DNA of 6,343 bases from Prevotellaceae bacterium (GTDB lineage: Bacteria > Bacteroidota > Bacteroidia > Bacteroidales > UBA932): NCBI GenBank assembly GCA_031287815.1, contig JAITSM010000081.1:1-6343 (forward strand). The letters are read 5' to 3'. Shown here piece by piece: positions 5,830-6,343 of this stretch (position 1 is the first letter of the stretch; every line of letters starts with the position of its first letter). Both the position numbers and the translations under genes were made by a program. The notes beneath the pieces were generated by a model. The model saw only the letters and a program-made list of their open reading frames with translations. It did not search any database and was not told the origin of the DNA.

Positions 5830-5841
5830 TGTTCTTTGACT
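5830..5841 (+). promoter_or_regulatory. boxA-like antitermination element (right copy)
   Basis: TGTTCTTTGACT, 14 nt after the -7 element, aligned with TGCTCTTTGACA of the left copy. Its TTGAC (5836-5840) could also pair with GTCAA at 5851-5855, which alternatively pairs with TTGAC at 5862-5866, so access to the element might be controlled by folding; this last point is inference. Confidence 0.58.
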
Positions 5842-5874
5842 AAGATAAAAGTCAATATAAATTGACAATAGTTC

Positions 5875-5984
5875 TATAGTTGGGAATCTCGTAAATTTCT
5901 AATATGTACAAAAGGTACTGTTCCGTATGTAAACGTGGATTTAGTTTATTTTTTGTACAGGGTATACGAGAACCTCCAACTATA
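5875..5984 (+). other. Leader hairpin P1/P2 with internal loop AA/ACC (right copy)
   Basis: The outer stem is TATAGTTGGG (5875-5884) with TCCAACTATA (5975-5984), including one G-U pair. Loop AA (5885-5886) lies opposite ACC (5972-5974), then stem TCTCGTA (5887-5893) with TACGAGA (5965-5971). The junction contains ATTTC (5895-5899) opposite GGG (5960-5962). P2 is a perfect 9 bp, TGTACAAAA (5905-5913) with TTTTGTACA (5951-5959). The tip carries TAAAC/GTTTA (5930-5934 with 5944-5948) around a loop starting GTGGAT. Confidence 0.78.
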
Positions 5985-5994
5985 ATAAATATAA

Positions 5995-6047
5995 TCTACG
6001 TTTCTTTTTGATTATATTAGACAGGTAATATGGCATTGAAACGTAGA
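5995..6047 (+). other. Leader hairpin P4 (right copy)
   Basis: A perfect 10-bp stem TCTACGTTTC (5995-6004) with GAAACGTAGA (6038-6047), topped by a 6-bp stem ATATTA (6014-6019) with TAATAT (6026-6031) around the loop GACAGG. It is clearly foldable but not conserved in sequence with the left copy. Confidence 0.65.
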
Positions 6048-6052
6048 AATAG

Positions 6053-6074
6053 GCTGTGGATAGAAATTCGTAGC
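6053..6074 (+). other. Leader switch hairpin (right copy)
   Basis: GCTGTGGAT (6053-6061) pairs at all nine positions, including three wobble pairs, with ATTCGTAGC (6066-6074) around the loop AGAA. The 3' strand TTCGTAGC (6067-6074) can instead pair with GCTGCGAA (6122-6129), enclosing P6. The segment aligns with 1438-1460 of the left copy at 18 of 23 positions. Confidence 0.62.
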
Positions 6075-6077
6075 AGG

Positions 6078-6129
6078 GGGGTTGTTTTAAAAAAAGTTTG
6101 TGTTTGAAAAACAGCCCTGAAGCTGCGAA
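6078..6129 (+). other. Leader hairpin P6 with constant loop (right copy)
   Basis: GGGGTTGTTTT (6078-6088) pairs over 11 positions with AAAACAGCCCT (6108-6118), using two G-U pairs. The loop holds AAAGTTTGTGTTTG (6093-6106), identical to the left copy. The 5' arm is also identical between copies, while changes in the 3' arm keep pairing. No U-tract follows. Confidence 0.75.
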
Positions 6130-6132
6130 AAC

Positions 6133-6165
6133 AGAACATAGACTTTTAGACAATAGAACATAGAC
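6133..6165 (+). repeat. Direct repeat AGAACATAGAC x2 before the right gene
   Basis: Two exact 11-bp copies, 6133-6143 and 6155-6165, with a 22-bp period, or about two helical turns. They lie in the spacer between P6 and the start codon and are absent from the left cassette. They could be a protein-binding site or a simple local duplication. Confidence 0.7.
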
Positions 6166-6217
6166 AAAATACCAATAACCCTTAAACATGAAACTATAAA
6201 CCTTAAATATATATAGT

Positions 6218-6343
6218 ATGAAAAAAATTTTCTTTCTTTTTGCAATGCTTGTAAGCATTACTGCAAACGCACAAACAAACGTCGAACCTGTCGATGTCGA
6301 TTACACAAACAAAATCGTGTCTTTCCGCGTATGGTGGAGCAAC
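6218..6343 (+). CDS. 5' end of a secreted protein paralogous to the left FISUMP protein (truncated by window edge)
   Basis: Forty-two codons are present. MKKIFFLFAMLVSITANAQ is a good Sec signal peptide, cleaved near NAQ-T. The following PVDVDYTNKIVSFRVWWSN resembles PLSVDYSTNKVTFKVEWTG of the left protein (shared VDY, TNK, VxF, basic residue, V and W). The first 18 coding bases are identical in the two genes. The ATG at 6218 is chosen because the signal peptide starts there and the left homologue starts at the same point. The C-terminal part lies outside the window, so a FISUMP domain is likely but unseen. It is transcribed from the right promoter behind the structured leader. Confidence 0.85.
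   Translation, partial: MKKIFFLFAMLVSITANAQTNVEPVDVDYTNKIVSFRVWWSN

Larger units (their letters stand above)
5823..6130 (+). ncRNA. Right copy of the structured leader RNA
   Basis: Untranslated RNA between the right promoter and the truncated secreted-protein gene. In order: boxA-like element (5830-5841), small hairpin GTCAA/TTGAC (5851-5855 with 5862-5866), the long P1/P2 hairpin (5875-5984), P4 (5995-6047), the switch hairpin (6053-6074), and P6 (6078-6118) with an outer pairing to 6122-6129. After about 6130 similarity to the left copy ends and an 88-nt non-conserved spacer leads to the ATG. I do not recognise a described RNA class. It may be a cis-regulatory 5' leader or a discrete processed RNA. 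The ends are estimates. Confidence 0.75.

Noticed and set aside
5875..5984. P1 arms as inverted recombination sites of an invertible promoter
   Set aside because: The enclosed DNA has no promoter-like element, the promoter lies outside, and the constant internal loop with compensated stems fits RNA structure better.
5980..6258. Minus-strand open frame of 92 codons in the right leader
   Set aside because: It is antisense to the leader and the start of the secreted-protein gene, with low-complexity hydrophobic content and no counterpart in the left cassette.

Overview
The window looks like chromosome from a member of the Bacteroidota, most likely Bacteroidales. Three things point there. There is a PorV-type type IX secretion (T9SS) outer-membrane protein and a small exported protein with a T9SS type A C-terminal sorting domain. 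Two promoters fit the Bacteroidota pattern (TTTG or GTTG, 19 nt, then TAnnTTTG). There is also a FISUMP-type secreted protein. No rRNA, tRNA, CRISPR array or transposase was found.

The layout is nearly symmetrical. A central block on the minus strand (about 1893-5536) carries, in transcription order, asnS (asparaginyl-tRNA synthetase), a small T9SS-sorted exported protein, porV, and rpiB (ribose-5-phosphate isomerase B). The gaps are only 36, 18 and 11 nt, so this is probably one operon. On each side, facing outward, lies the same kind of cassette: a short 7-bp tandem repeat (GTATGAA/GTATGAG), a nearly identical 65-bp promoter region (about 92% identical by hand alignment), a boxA-like element at the start of the transcript, a roughly 400-nt untranslated leader, and a gene for a Sec-exported protein starting MKKIFF. 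The left cassette runs on the minus strand (1828 down to 146) and is complete. The right one runs on the plus strand (5753 to the window end), and its gene is cut by the edge after 42 codons. The two proteins share an N-terminal beta-sandwich-like motif; the left one ends in a FISUMP domain.

The most interesting feature is the pair of leaders. Their overall sequences have diverged, but both fold by eye into the same series of helices. A long hairpin (P1/P2) has arms that differ completely yet keep pairing, while its internal loop (AA opposite ACC), the P1/P2 junction (AUUUC opposite GGG) and an apical GUGGAU are unchanged. A second, variable hairpin (P4) follows. Next to the gene is a strongly conserved 3' module: a small hairpin whose 3' strand can instead pair with a segment beyond the following hairpin, and an 11-bp hairpin with a constant loop (AAAGUUUGUGUUUG). 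Constant loops, compensated stems, a boxA-like site and two alternative pairings suggest an undescribed cis-acting structured RNA, or a discrete ncRNA, tied to a family of surface-protein cassettes. This rests on two copies read by eye and needs a genome-wide covariance search.

The long gene-free stretches are 1352-1892 (left leader, promoter and repeats) and 5537-6217 (asnS upstream region, a purine-rich and short-repeat patch, right promoter and leader). The first 145 bases hold the FISUMP gene's 3' flank and perhaps the first ten codons of another minus-strand gene.
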